Assembly: GCA_963517805.1 (NCBI GenBank)
Contig: CAUQHD010000037.1
Coordinates: 1 to 12,539, forward strand
Direction of reading: 5' to 3'
DNA length: 12,539 bases
Source of the DNA: JABCPE02 sp963517805
GTDB taxonomy: Bacteria; Bacteroidota; Bacteroidia; Flavobacteriales; Weeksellaceae
Shown: piece after piece, positions 1 through 5,917 of the stretch
Layout of the letters: each line of letters starts with the position of its first letter
How positions within the stretch are numbered: position 1 is the first letter of the stretch
Position numbers and translations under genes: made by a program
The notes under the pieces: model-generated
What the model was told of the DNA's origin: nothing
The model's input: only the letters and a program-made list of their open reading frames with translations
Database searches by the model: none

Positions 1-1358
1 GTCCCTCCCAAAGGATTTCCATAAACAAGCTCTTGGGAATTGATAATCACACCACCAAAATTATAAGTAAAATCAAAATCTTTCAAGAATTTATACTGCA
101 CGAAAAGATTGGTATTCACCGTGTTATTGGTCACTTTATTCAAATCATACTGGCGGTTTCCTACAGGATTTTCAAAAACGGCGTAAGACCTTCTCGATCT
201 GTTAGGGAATTTTCCATCACCGTAGTCATAGACTGGTCTTCCTTTGGCATCATATACTCTGTTATAGTTACTATCCCTCATGAATACAGGATAAAAAGGC
301 GCGATATTTCTAGAAAACTGGAATGAGTTAGCAAAACTTCCTCCATCTCCTAGATTTTGTTCGCTGTTGCTGTAATTTAGATTAACTCCAAATTTCAATT
401 TTTCATTAAGAGCATATTCCAAATTAGACCTTAAACTCAATCGTTTAAATCCAGAACCGATGAGGTAACTGCGGTCATTAAGGTAACCTAGTGAAGTATA
501 AGCCTTTAATTTATCGGTATTTGCGGTAAAACTAAGGTTTGCTTCTTGGCGGAGATTAGGACGGAATAATAGTTTTTGCCAATTGTCTTGATAAAGCAGT
601 TTAGCATTTTGGTTAAAACTTCCATCTGGATTGATAAGCTGGTTAAACGGAACATTGTAAGCATTATATCCCAGCGTGGCGTTCATTTTATTTATCGCCT
701 CTGTATAGGCTTGGGCATCAGTCTTTCCACTTGCTTTTTCGCCTACACGAACCCTGTTGAAATAAGCCAAATAATACTCGGCAGGACTGCTGATGATGTC
801 ATATTCTGGAGTCGCACGGAAGTTAATCCCTGTTTTAATATCAAAATCTACATGAATTCCCTTTCTCGTTCCTTTTTTAGTAGTGATGATGATTACTCCG
901 TTTGCTCCTCTTGAACCGTACAAAGCATTTGATGAAGCGTCTTCCAAGAAGGACAAGCTCTCTATATCCGAAGACGGAATAGAATTGAGCGACCCTGGGT
1001 AAGGTATCCCATCCAAGACTATCAGCGGTTCGCTAGAAGCATTGATAGAGCCTATTCCTCTCATTCTTATGCTCGGGTTGCTCCCAGGCTGTCCATTTCC
1101 CACAATCTGAACCCCCGCTACACGCCCTGCAAGTCCCTGCAAGACATTTCCATTCTGTAATGCAGAAATATCCTTGGGTTTTAGTTCTTGGATAGAACCT
1201 GTGATTTCTTCTTTTTTCTGTTTTCCAAAGGCTACTATCACGACTTCGCCGATGGAATTTTCCTTGATAGAATCCTTCTTCTTTTCCTGAGCACTGAATG
1301 TCCCCACGAAAGAGAACAACGCAAACAAAGTGCTTAATCTGACTACTTTTCTTTTCAT
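1..1358 (-). CDS. SusC/RagA-family TonB-linked outer membrane transporter (partial, C-terminus off window)
   Basis: This is the N-terminal 452 codons of an outer membrane TonB-dependent transporter of the SusC/RagA type, which normally imports a ligand captured by a SusD-like lipoprotein. Reading begins at ATG 1358 and stays open to the window edge. Residues 1-23 form a signal peptide ending FSA, with Q24 next. A TonB-box-like stretch EVVIVAFG lies at about 38-45. The plug domain follows, with RGIGSIN, EPLIVLDGIPYPG and the family signature LEDASSNALYGSRGANGVI. Early barrel strands come next. The carboxypeptidase-regulatory-like domain that often precedes the plug in SusC proteins is absent; the plug follows the signal peptide almost directly. 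A susD gene is expected further downstream on this strand, outside the window. Two tandem attenuators lie just upstream. The family is clear; the substrate cannot be read from the sequence. Confidence 0.93.
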   Translation of the reverse strand, partial: MKRKVVRLSTLFALFSFVGTFSAQEKKKDSIKENSIGEVVIVAFGKQKKEEITGSIQELKPKDISALQNGNVLQGLAGRVAGVQIVGNGQPGSNPSIRMRGIGSINASSEPLIVLDGIPYPGSLNSIPSSDIESLSFLEDASSNALYGSRGANGVIIITTKKGTRKGIHVDFDIKTGINFRATPEYDIISSPAEYYLAYFNRVRVGEKASGKTDAQAYTEAINKMNATLGYNAYNVPFNQLINPDGSFNQNAKLLYQDNWQKLLFRPNLRQEANLSFTANTDKLKAYTSLGYLNDRSYLIGSGFKRLSLRSNLEYALNEKLKFGVNLNYSNSEQNLGDGGSFANSFQFSRNIAPFYPVFMRDSNYNRVYDAKGRPVYDYGDGKFPNRSRRSYAVFENPVGNRQYDLNKVTNNTVNTNLFVQYKFLKDFDFTYNFGGVIINSQELVYGNPLGG

Positions 1359-1388
1359 TATATATAATATTGTTAATTTTTTACTTAC

Positions 1389-1422
1389 AAAAAAAGAGCT
1401 CCGGCATATTTACCGAAGCTCT
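1389..1422 (-). terminator. Intrinsic terminator B of the susC leader (attenuator)
   Basis: On the minus strand AGAGCTTCGG pairs with CCGGAGCTCT around an 8-nt loop, followed by seven Ts. One pair is U-G in minus-strand RNA but would be a C-A mismatch in plus-strand RNA, so the hairpin belongs to the minus strand. It ends about 30 nt before the susC ATG, so when formed it would stop transcription just short of the gene. Confidence 0.85.
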
Positions 1423-1474
1423 CATGATGATTATGAAGAAAACTTAATACTTTAATCCATCACAAAAACTGCGG
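1413..1474 (-). promoter_or_regulatory. Antiterminator pairing of attenuator B
   Basis: The end of leader B (CCGCAGTTTTTGTGAT, 1474 down to 1459) can pair with ATCATGAGAGCTTCGG (1428 down to 1413). The second strand includes the whole 5' arm of terminator B. Fifteen of 16 positions pair, counting G-U wobbles, with one C-U mismatch. The two structures exclude each other: a ribosome covering the leader end allows the terminator, while a ribosome stalled upstream allows the antiterminator. This was worked out by hand without energy calculation. Confidence 0.72.
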
Positions 1475-1507
1475 TCTTTTACAAAGCCACATCATCATTC
1501 CCATCAT
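1460..1507 (-). CDS. Met-rich leader peptide B (15 aa)
   Basis: This short ORF on the minus strand encodes MMGMMMWLCKRPQFL and stops at TGA 1462-1460. It closely matches leader A upstream: MMMW, two hydrophobic or Cys residues, two basic residues, then PQFL and stop. Five of 15 codons are Met, and one Trp and one Cys codon are present. Terminator B begins 37 nt after the stop. The likely role is to sense translation rather than to act as a peptide. Initiation could be at 1507 or the adjacent ATG at 1504. There is no obvious Shine-Dalgarno sequence, which is usual for this phylum. The recurrence of codons, spacing and stop context in two copies is the main support; no matching known family is recognised. 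Confidence 0.75.
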   Translation of the reverse strand: MMGMMMWLCKRPQFL

Positions 1508-1579
1508 TTGACAAGTTAGATTTTGGTTTTTATGATTCAGATTTATTAACATTTTTTAATTTATTAAGGTTTGGTTTAA

Positions 1580-1614
1580 AAATAAAAAGGCTTCGGTTTT
1601 TGTCCGAAGCCTTT
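1580..1614 (-). terminator. Intrinsic terminator A of the susC leader (attenuator)
   Basis: On the minus strand AAAGGCTTCGG (1614-1604) pairs perfectly with CCGAAGCCTTT (1596-1586) around a 7-nt loop. TTTTTATTTTT overlaps and follows the 3' arm. This 11-bp hairpin with a T tract is a convincing intrinsic terminator. It lies between the two leader peptides, so transcripts toward susC must pass it first. Confidence 0.87.
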
Positions 1615-1679
1615 GTGATAATTTTGTATAACTTATATAAAATCTTTCTATTCGCATTTTACAATCACAAAAACTGCGG
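1604..1679 (-). promoter_or_regulatory. Antiterminator pairing of attenuator A
   Basis: The last codons of leader A (CCGCAGTTTTTGTGAT, 1679 down to 1664) can pair with ATCACAAAGGCTTCGG (1619 down to 1604), which contains the whole 5' arm of terminator A. Fifteen of 16 positions pair (13 Watson-Crick, two U-G) with one C-U mismatch, at the same position as in attenuator B. This is the competing fold expected of a classical translation-coupled attenuator. Confidence 0.75.
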
Positions 1680-1715
1680 CTTTCTAAAAACCCACATCAT
1701 CATATCCATACACAT
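1665..1715 (-). CDS. Met-rich leader peptide A (16 aa)
   Basis: This short ORF encodes MCMDMMMWVFRKPQFL and stops at TGA 1667-1665. ATG at 1715 is the only plausible start. It shares the MMMW core and the PQFL-stop ending with leader B. The Trp codon is separated from the CCG that starts the antiterminator arm by exactly four codons in both copies. A ribosome held at the Met run or the Trp codon would therefore leave the antiterminator arm just free. The promoter is about 75 nt upstream of the start codon. I infer a regulatory leader that reports Met (or Trp/Cys) charging. Confidence 0.77.
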   Translation of the reverse strand: MCMDMMMWVFRKPQFL

Positions 1716-1789
1716 GGTAATGGTATGTTTAGATGTTCTTGTATGATTGTATTGATTAAACATTCTACTTTTTTTGTTTAAATATGAAG

Positions 1790-1821
1790 CAAAAGTATAA
1801 AAACTTTTTTAATTAACCAAA
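1790..1821 (-). promoter_or_regulatory. Promoter of the susC leader (Bacteroidota type)
   Basis: On the minus strand TTTG at 1821-1818 is followed by a 20-nt spacer and TACTTTTG at 1797-1790. This matches the Bacteroidota housekeeping form TTTG-N17..23-TAnnTTTG. Transcription would begin near 1783 and give a leader of more than 400 nt before susC. The site lies just past the prmC stop codon. Confidence 0.6.
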
Positions 1822-1834
1822 AAATTTGTTAAAA

Positions 1835-2677
1835 TTATTTATTTCCTATGATAAAGCGCTCATTACCAGATAAATCTTTTAATATTTCACTTTTTGAAAG
1901 TGTTTTTTGGAATAAATTGAGCGTTTGCTGTCCTAATTTCTGATTGATTTCAAGGAAAATCATTCCTTTTTCTGAAAGATGATTTTTGCAGTCTTCCGCG
2001 ATTTTTTCATAAAATGCCAAAACGCTCTCTGGTGGAGCGAAAAGGGCTATTTTAGGTTCAAAGTTTTTGACAGACAGCGGGATTTCCTCTTCTTCCGAAG
2101 CGCCTATATAAGGAGGATTGCTTACAATAATATCGTAAACATCATCAAGTTTTTCATTTAAATAATCTTTCAGGACAAAATTGATATTCACTTTATGGAA
2201 ATCGGCGTTTTTTCTAGCGGTGTTTAATGCTTTTGGAGAAATATCTATACTGGTAATCTGTGAGTTAGGCAGATATTTTGCCAGAGTAATCGGGATGCAT
2301 CCGCTGCCTGTTCCGATGTCTAAAATTTTAAGAGAAGTAGAATTATGACATAATTTTTTTATGATTAAATCCATCAACTCCTCTGTTTCTGGGCGTGGGA
2401 TAAGGACATTTTCATCAATAAAGAAGCGGTTTCCGTAAAAAAAAGCTTCTCCTAAAATCTGCTGATAGGGTTTTCCTGTTTTAAGTTCGGTGATTACAGA
2501 TGAAAAAAGTTTTACCTTTTCGCTGGAAATTTCTTTTTGTGGGATTTTTTGTAAATCAAGTTTGCTGAGTTCTAAAAATTTTTCAGAAAAAATGTAGAAA
2601 AGCTCTAAATTTTCTGATAATGTGTAAATATTTTCAAGTTGCTTTTTAAATAGATTTTTAAGTTCTTGTAAAGTCAT
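1835..2677 (-). CDS. prmC: Peptide chain release factor N5-glutamine methyltransferase PrmC
   Basis: PrmC (HemK) methylates the glutamine of the GGQ motif in release factors RF1/RF2, using S-adenosylmethionine, in the cytoplasm. With the start at ATG 2677 the protein has 280 residues, normal for the family. An N-terminal helical domain carries QQILG at 72-76, then PRPETEEL at about 94-101. The SAM-binding GTGSG is at 122-126 and the catalytic NPPY at 187-190. The frame is open upstream to a TTG at 2707, but that TTG overlaps the probable -7 element TATCTTTG (2712-2705) and would give an unusual 10-residue extension, so ATG 2677 is preferred. No terminator is seen after the stop; the susC leader promoter begins 14 nt on. 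Confidence 0.94.
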   Translation of the reverse strand: MTLQELKNLFKKQLENIYTLSENLELFYIFSEKFLELSKLDLQKIPQKEISSEKVKLFSSVITELKTGKPYQQILGEAFFYGNRFFIDENVLIPRPETEELMDLIIKKLCHNSTSLKILDIGTGSGCIPITLAKYLPNSQITSIDISPKALNTARKNADFHKVNINFVLKDYLNEKLDDVYDIIVSNPPYIGASEEEEIPLSVKNFEPKIALFAPPESVLAFYEKIAEDCKNHLSEKGMIFLEINQKLGQQTLNLFQKTLSKSEILKDLSGNERFIIGNK

Positions 2678-2704
2678 CAAGTTGGATTTGTAAAAAGTAT
2701 TCCA

Positions 2705-2712
2705 CAAAGATA
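2705..2712 (-). promoter_or_regulatory. Probable -7 element for prmC
   Basis: TATCTTTG on the minus strand fits TAnnTTTG and would start transcription about 20 nt before ATG 2677. No good TTG is present at the expected -33 distance, so only this half of the promoter is well supported. Confidence 0.45.
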
Positions 2713-2719
2713 AAAAATA

Positions 2720-2728
2720 TGTGGATAA
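2720..2728 (-). promoter_or_regulatory. Perfect DnaA-box match TTATCCACA
   Basis: The minus strand reads TTATCCACA, an exact match to the DnaA box consensus TTATNCACA. It sits in the AT-rich gap between the divergent prmC and parA promoters. It is a single box: no second exact match was seen in the window, so it does not by itself define an origin. Confidence 0.4.
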
Positions 2729-2791
2729 TTTTTTAAAGCATTAAACTATTGGTTTTTAGTGTTTTATGTTAATTATGAAAAATTTAGTATA

Positions 2792-2820
2792 TTGTGACTT
2801 TAAAAATAATTGTATTTTTG
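2792..2820 (+). promoter_or_regulatory. Promoter of parA (Bacteroidota type)
   Basis: TTG at 2792-2794, an 18-nt spacer and TATTTTTG at 2813-2820 match the Bacteroidota promoter form very well. The parA ATG is 18 nt beyond the -7 element, leaving a short untranslated leader. It probably drives at least parA-parB-DUF5683-dapB. Confidence 0.7.
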
Positions 2821-2838
2821 GTTTCTTAAATTTTAAAA

Positions 2839-3648
2839 ATGGGAAAAATTATTGGCGTTGCAAACCAAAAAGGAGGAGTGGGAAAAACGACAACATCTGT
2901 CAATCTCGCTTCTGCATTAGGTGTTTTAGAAAAGAAAGTTCTTCTGATAGATGCTGATCCTCAAGCAAATGCTACTTCAGGACTGGGAGTAGAGGAAGTG
3001 AATTTTTCTACTTATCATTTGCTGGAGCATAGTGCCGGTGTGCGGGAGTGCATCCAGCCGACTACTTCGCCTAATGTGGATATTATCCCTTCTCACATAG
3101 ATTTGGTGGCTGCAGAAATTGAACTTGTAGACAAGGATAATAGGGAGTATATGCTCAAAGAGGCTTTGACGCCTATAAAAGATGAGTATGACTATATCAT
3201 TATAGATTGTGCGCCGAGTTTAGGGCTTATCACTATTAATGCCCTTACAGCAGCGGATTCTGTGATTATACCGATACAATGTGAATATTTTGCTCTGGAA
3301 GGACTCGGTAAACTATTGAACACAATAAAAAATATACAGAAGATACACAATCCCAATCTCGATATAGAAGGCTTGTTGCTTACAATGTTTGACTCCCGTC
3401 TAAGGCTTTCAAATCAGGTGGTGGAAGAGATTAACTCTCATTTCCCAGAAATCGTTTTTGAGACTGTTATCAGCCGAAATACAAGATTGAGCGAAGCACC
3501 GAGTTTTGGGGAAAGTATCTTGAAATATGATGCAGAGAGCAAAGGAGCAGTGCAATATATCCAGCTAGCAGAGGAGGTTTTGCTTAAAAATGAACAGCAG
3601 ATTCCTAAGAAAGAAAAAACTTCTTCTAAAAGTAAAAAACAGAAATAA
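2839..3648 (+). CDS. parA: ParA/Soj family chromosome-partitioning ATPase
   Basis: ParA is a deviant Walker ATPase that binds DNA non-specifically and, with ParB, moves replicated origins apart. The 269-residue protein has the deviant P-loop KGGVGKTT at 11-18 including the signature Lys, the second motif DADPQAN at 38-44, and IIIDCAPSLG at about 120-129. It lacks the long N-terminal HTH extension of plasmid P1-type ParA, so it is the short chromosomal Soj type. The last 20 residues are a Lys/Ser-rich tail. An overlapping frame starting at 2766 is not the gene: ATG 2839 gives the canonical MGKIIGVANQKGG start and sits correctly behind the promoter. parB follows after 30 nt. Confidence 0.96.
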   Translation: MGKIIGVANQKGGVGKTTTSVNLASALGVLEKKVLLIDADPQANATSGLGVEEVNFSTYHLLEHSAGVRECIQPTTSPNVDIIPSHIDLVAAEIELVDKDNREYMLKEALTPIKDEYDYIIIDCAPSLGLITINALTAADSVIIPIQCEYFALEGLGKLLNTIKNIQKIHNPNLDIEGLLLTMFDSRLRLSNQVVEEINSHFPEIVFETVISRNTRLSEAPSFGESILKYDAESKGAVQYIQLAEEVLLKNEQQIPKKEKTSSKSKKQK

Positions 3649-3678
3649 AGAACAATAAGTTCAAAATATTAAAACTAT

Positions 3679-4557
3679 ATGAGAGATAAGAAAAGGGCGA
3701 TGGGAAGAGGTTTAGGAGCAATCCTAAGTGCAGAAACCAAAGCCGTGCAGACCGCAACAGATACGGGAGCGGAGGCGCTGGTGGGAAATATTATGGAAGT
3801 CCCAATTGAAGATATTTTCCCTAATCCAGACCAGCCAAGAACTCATTTTGATGAAAAGGCGTTGCAGGAGTTATCAGAGTCAATAAAGCTCTTAGGAATT
3901 ATCCAGCCGATTACTGTAAGAAAGGAAGGGCAGAAATACAAAATTATTTCCGGAGAGCGAAGATACAGAGCATCTAAATTAGCTGGTTTAAAGACTATTC
4001 CAGCGTATATTCGTTTGGTCAATGACCAAGAGCTGCTCGAAATGGCATTGGTGGAAAATATCCAGAGAGAAGACCTTGACCCGATAGAAGTTGCTTTGAC
4101 TTATCAAAGGCTGTTGGAGGAAATAGGATTGACGCAAGATTCTCTAAGCCAAAGGGTTGGAAAAGAAAGAAGTACAATTACAAATTCTCTTCGGCTTCTA
4201 AGGCTCAGTCCAGATGTGCAACAGGCTGTGAGAGAGGGTGTTATTTCCGCGGGGCATGGTAGGGCTATCATTAGTTTAGAAGATGTTGATAATCAACAAA
4301 TTCTGTTTAAAAAAATAATTAATGAAAAACTGAATGTAAGGCAGGCGGAAGAACTGGCTAAAAAACTTAAAAACCCTAAACATGCGGCTAAACCGAAAGA
4401 ACTTCCGCATAATTTAAGAAAAGTGGAAAAATCTTTAGCAGATACTTTGGCTGTAAAAGTTGAAATAAAATCTTCGTCAAAAGGAAATAAAGGAAAAATT
4501 GTATTGAATTTTTCTAATGAAAGCGAATTAGAGAAAATCCTTTCTCATTTCAGTTAA
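3679..4557 (+). CDS. parB: ParB/Spo0J family chromosome-partitioning protein
   Basis: ParB binds parS sites, clamps and spreads on DNA using CTP, and stimulates ParA. The 292-residue protein begins with MRDKKRAMGRGLGAIL, the basic N-terminus that normally contacts ParA. NPDQPR at 49-54 and GERRYRA at 92-98 belong to the CTP-binding ParB/Srx fold, and VENIQRE is at 125-131. A helix-turn-helix at about 151-176 (TQDSLSQRVGKERSTITNSL) binds parS. The C-terminal region from about 240 is basic and then forms the presumed dimerisation domain. It is probably co-transcribed with parA; the next gene starts 9 nt after its stop. No parS palindrome was recognised in the window. Confidence 0.96.
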   Translation: MRDKKRAMGRGLGAILSAETKAVQTATDTGAEALVGNIMEVPIEDIFPNPDQPRTHFDEKALQELSESIKLLGIIQPITVRKEGQKYKIISGERRYRASKLAGLKTIPAYIRLVNDQELLEMALVENIQREDLDPIEVALTYQRLLEEIGLTQDSLSQRVGKERSTITNSLRLLRLSPDVQQAVREGVISAGHGRAIISLEDVDNQQILFKKIINEKLNVRQAEELAKKLKNPKHAAKPKELPHNLRKVEKSLADTLAVKVEIKSSSKGNKGKIVLNFSNESELEKILSHFS

Positions 4558-4566
4558 ATTTGTAAG

Positions 4567-5160
4567 ATGAAGAAAATCTTAGCATTTCTACTCGTTAGTA
4601 TTTTTCAAATTTCTTTTTCTCAGGAAATTAAGAGTTTGGATTCTTTGCGGACAGAAAAAGATATAGCAGCAGATATAGAAAGCATCCATCAGAATACCGC
4701 TTCTATACGCTACAGCCCCAAAAAAGCGGGATGGCGGTCTGCTGTAATACCTGGCTGGGGGCAGTATTACAACCGGAAATATTGGAAAATTCCCATTGTG
4801 TGGGGTGCTATTGGGACAGGAATAGGTTTTATCATCTGGAATCAGAAGCAGTATAAAAGATATAAAAATGCCTTTGAGGCAGAATTAAATGGTCAGCCTC
4901 ACGAGTTTTCGGGCATTACGGGAGTAGATTTAAGGACAGCTTTAGGCAACACTCAGGACAACAGAAGGCGGTATAGAGATTATGCTATCGCCATCACAGC
5001 GGCGGTTTATCTTCTCAATATTGTAGATGCGGTGGTAGATGCCCATCTCTATGAGGGAAGAAAAGACCCTGATTTAGCCCTTTCTCCTACTATTTTGAAT
5101 GATTATTCGGGGATGGACTATTCCGTAAAAGCAGGGCTTTCTTTGAGTTATAAATTTTAA
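4567..5160 (+). CDS. DUF5683 domain membrane protein
   Basis: This 197-residue protein of unknown function resembles the DUF5683 family commonly found in Bacteroidota next to parAB. A signal peptide covers residues 1-18, with Q19 following. The conserved core is SPKKAGWRSAVIPGWGQYYNRKYWK at about 50-74. The PGWGQYYN segment resembles motifs in other small membrane proteins. Hydrophobic segments lie at about 75-91 and 139-157, separated by a charged stretch rich in Lys, Tyr and Arg. The C-terminus ends YKF. It starts 9 nt after parB and ends 9 nt before dapB, so it is almost surely in the same operon. An envelope location is inferred; its role is unknown. Confidence 0.85.
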   Translation: MKKILAFLLVSIFQISFSQEIKSLDSLRTEKDIAADIESIHQNTASIRYSPKKAGWRSAVIPGWGQYYNRKYWKIPIVWGAIGTGIGFIIWNQKQYKRYKNAFEAELNGQPHEFSGITGVDLRTALGNTQDNRRRYRDYAIAITAAVYLLNIVDAVVDAHLYEGRKDPDLALSPTILNDYSGMDYSVKAGLSLSYKF

Positions 5161-5169
5161 ATAAAATTG

Positions 5170-5871
5170 ATGAAAATAGCATTAGTTGGATACGGTAAAA
5201 TGGGGCAGATTATTGATAAAACAGCCCAAGACAGAGGACATCAGGTTGTAGCTCGGCTGAATGAATCTCCCACTTTGGAAAATTTGAACAATCCCGATGT
5301 GGTTATAGAATTTTCCAGCCCTGAATCTGCTTTCGGAAATATTAAATTCTGCCTTGAAAATGGCATTCCCGTAGTGTGCGGTACGACCGGATGGCTTGAA
5401 AAAAAGCCCGAAATAGAAAGAATTTGTATCGAAAATGAATCGGCATTTTTATATGGTTCTAATTTTAGTTTGGGGGTAAATTTATTCTTTGCTTTGAATG
5501 AAAAATTGGCACAATTAATGAAGCCTTTTGGCAATGATTATTCGTGCCAGCTTGAGGAAATTCATCATGTTCATAAATTGGATGCTCCCAGCGGAACGGC
5601 TATTTCTCTGGCGCAAGCGGTTATAGAACATTCTAATTATCAGTCATGGAAGCTGGATGAGACACTTGGGGCAGAATTGGGAATTTATGCTGTTAGAAAG
5701 GATGAAGTGCCTGGTACACATAGTGTTAAATATCATTCTAATGTAGATGAAATAGAAATAAAGCATACAGCTTTTAATAGAAATGGTTTTGCATTAGGGG
5801 CTGTTGTTGCGGCAGAATGGATTTTAGGAAAAAAAGGAAACTTCGGGATGAAAGAAGTTTTGGGATTATAA
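5170..5871 (+). CDS. dapB: 4-hydroxy-tetrahydrodipicolinate reductase
   Basis: DapB reduces 4-hydroxy-tetrahydrodipicolinate with NAD(P)H in the diaminopimelate/lysine pathway, which supplies peptidoglycan. The frame extends one codon upstream to TTG 5167, but ATG 5170 gives the canonical MKIALVGYGKMG start and 233 residues, a short form usual in Bacteroidota. The nucleotide-binding GYGKMG is at 7-12 and CGTTGW at 70-75. GSNFSLGVNLF lies at about 96-106. The catalytic and substrate-binding motif EIHHVHKLDAPSGTA is at 130-144, with His132/133 and Lys136. It is translated from the parAB-DUF5683 transcript, 9 nt after the previous stop. Confidence 0.96.
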   Translation: MKIALVGYGKMGQIIDKTAQDRGHQVVARLNESPTLENLNNPDVVIEFSSPESAFGNIKFCLENGIPVVCGTTGWLEKKPEIERICIENESAFLYGSNFSLGVNLFFALNEKLAQLMKPFGNDYSCQLEEIHHVHKLDAPSGTAISLAQAVIEHSNYQSWKLDETLGAELGIYAVRKDEVPGTHSVKYHSNVDEIEIKHTAFNRNGFALGAVVAAEWILGKKGNFGMKEVLGL

Positions 5872-5917
5872 ACTAAATGATTAATAATCATTAGGTTGTT
5901 TTATCAAATTAGAAAAT

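Noticed and set aside
33..914. Plus-strand open frames opposite the SusC-type gene
   Set aside because: They are antisense to a clear receptor reading frame, have no recognisable protein features and are shadows.
1380..1720. Interpreting the two repeated hairpin regions as a CRISPR or mobile-element repeat
   Set aside because: There are only two diverged copies. They contain ORFs, terminators and matched antiterminators in one orientation, which attenuation explains better.
1380..1830. Riboswitch (for example a SAM-type) upstream of susC
   Set aside because: No known aptamer core was recognised; the structure is accounted for by leader ORFs and alternative hairpins.
2678..2707. N-terminal extension of prmC starting at TTG 2707
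   Set aside because: It would begin at a TTG overlapping the probable -7 element and adds residues atypical of PrmC; ATG 2677 fits the family.
2766..2957. Open frame overlapping the start of parA
   Set aside because: It is a different frame over the canonical parA N-terminus, and its start lies upstream of the parA promoter elements.
2708..5200. Search for a parS site near parAB
   Set aside because: No TGTTTCACGTGAAACA-like palindrome was seen in this region or elsewhere in the window by eye.
5877..5891. Palindrome ATGATTAATAATCAT between dapB and lepB
   Set aside because: Perfect arms but only one base between them and no T tract. It is AT-only in character and may be chance; neither a terminator nor an operator can be supported.
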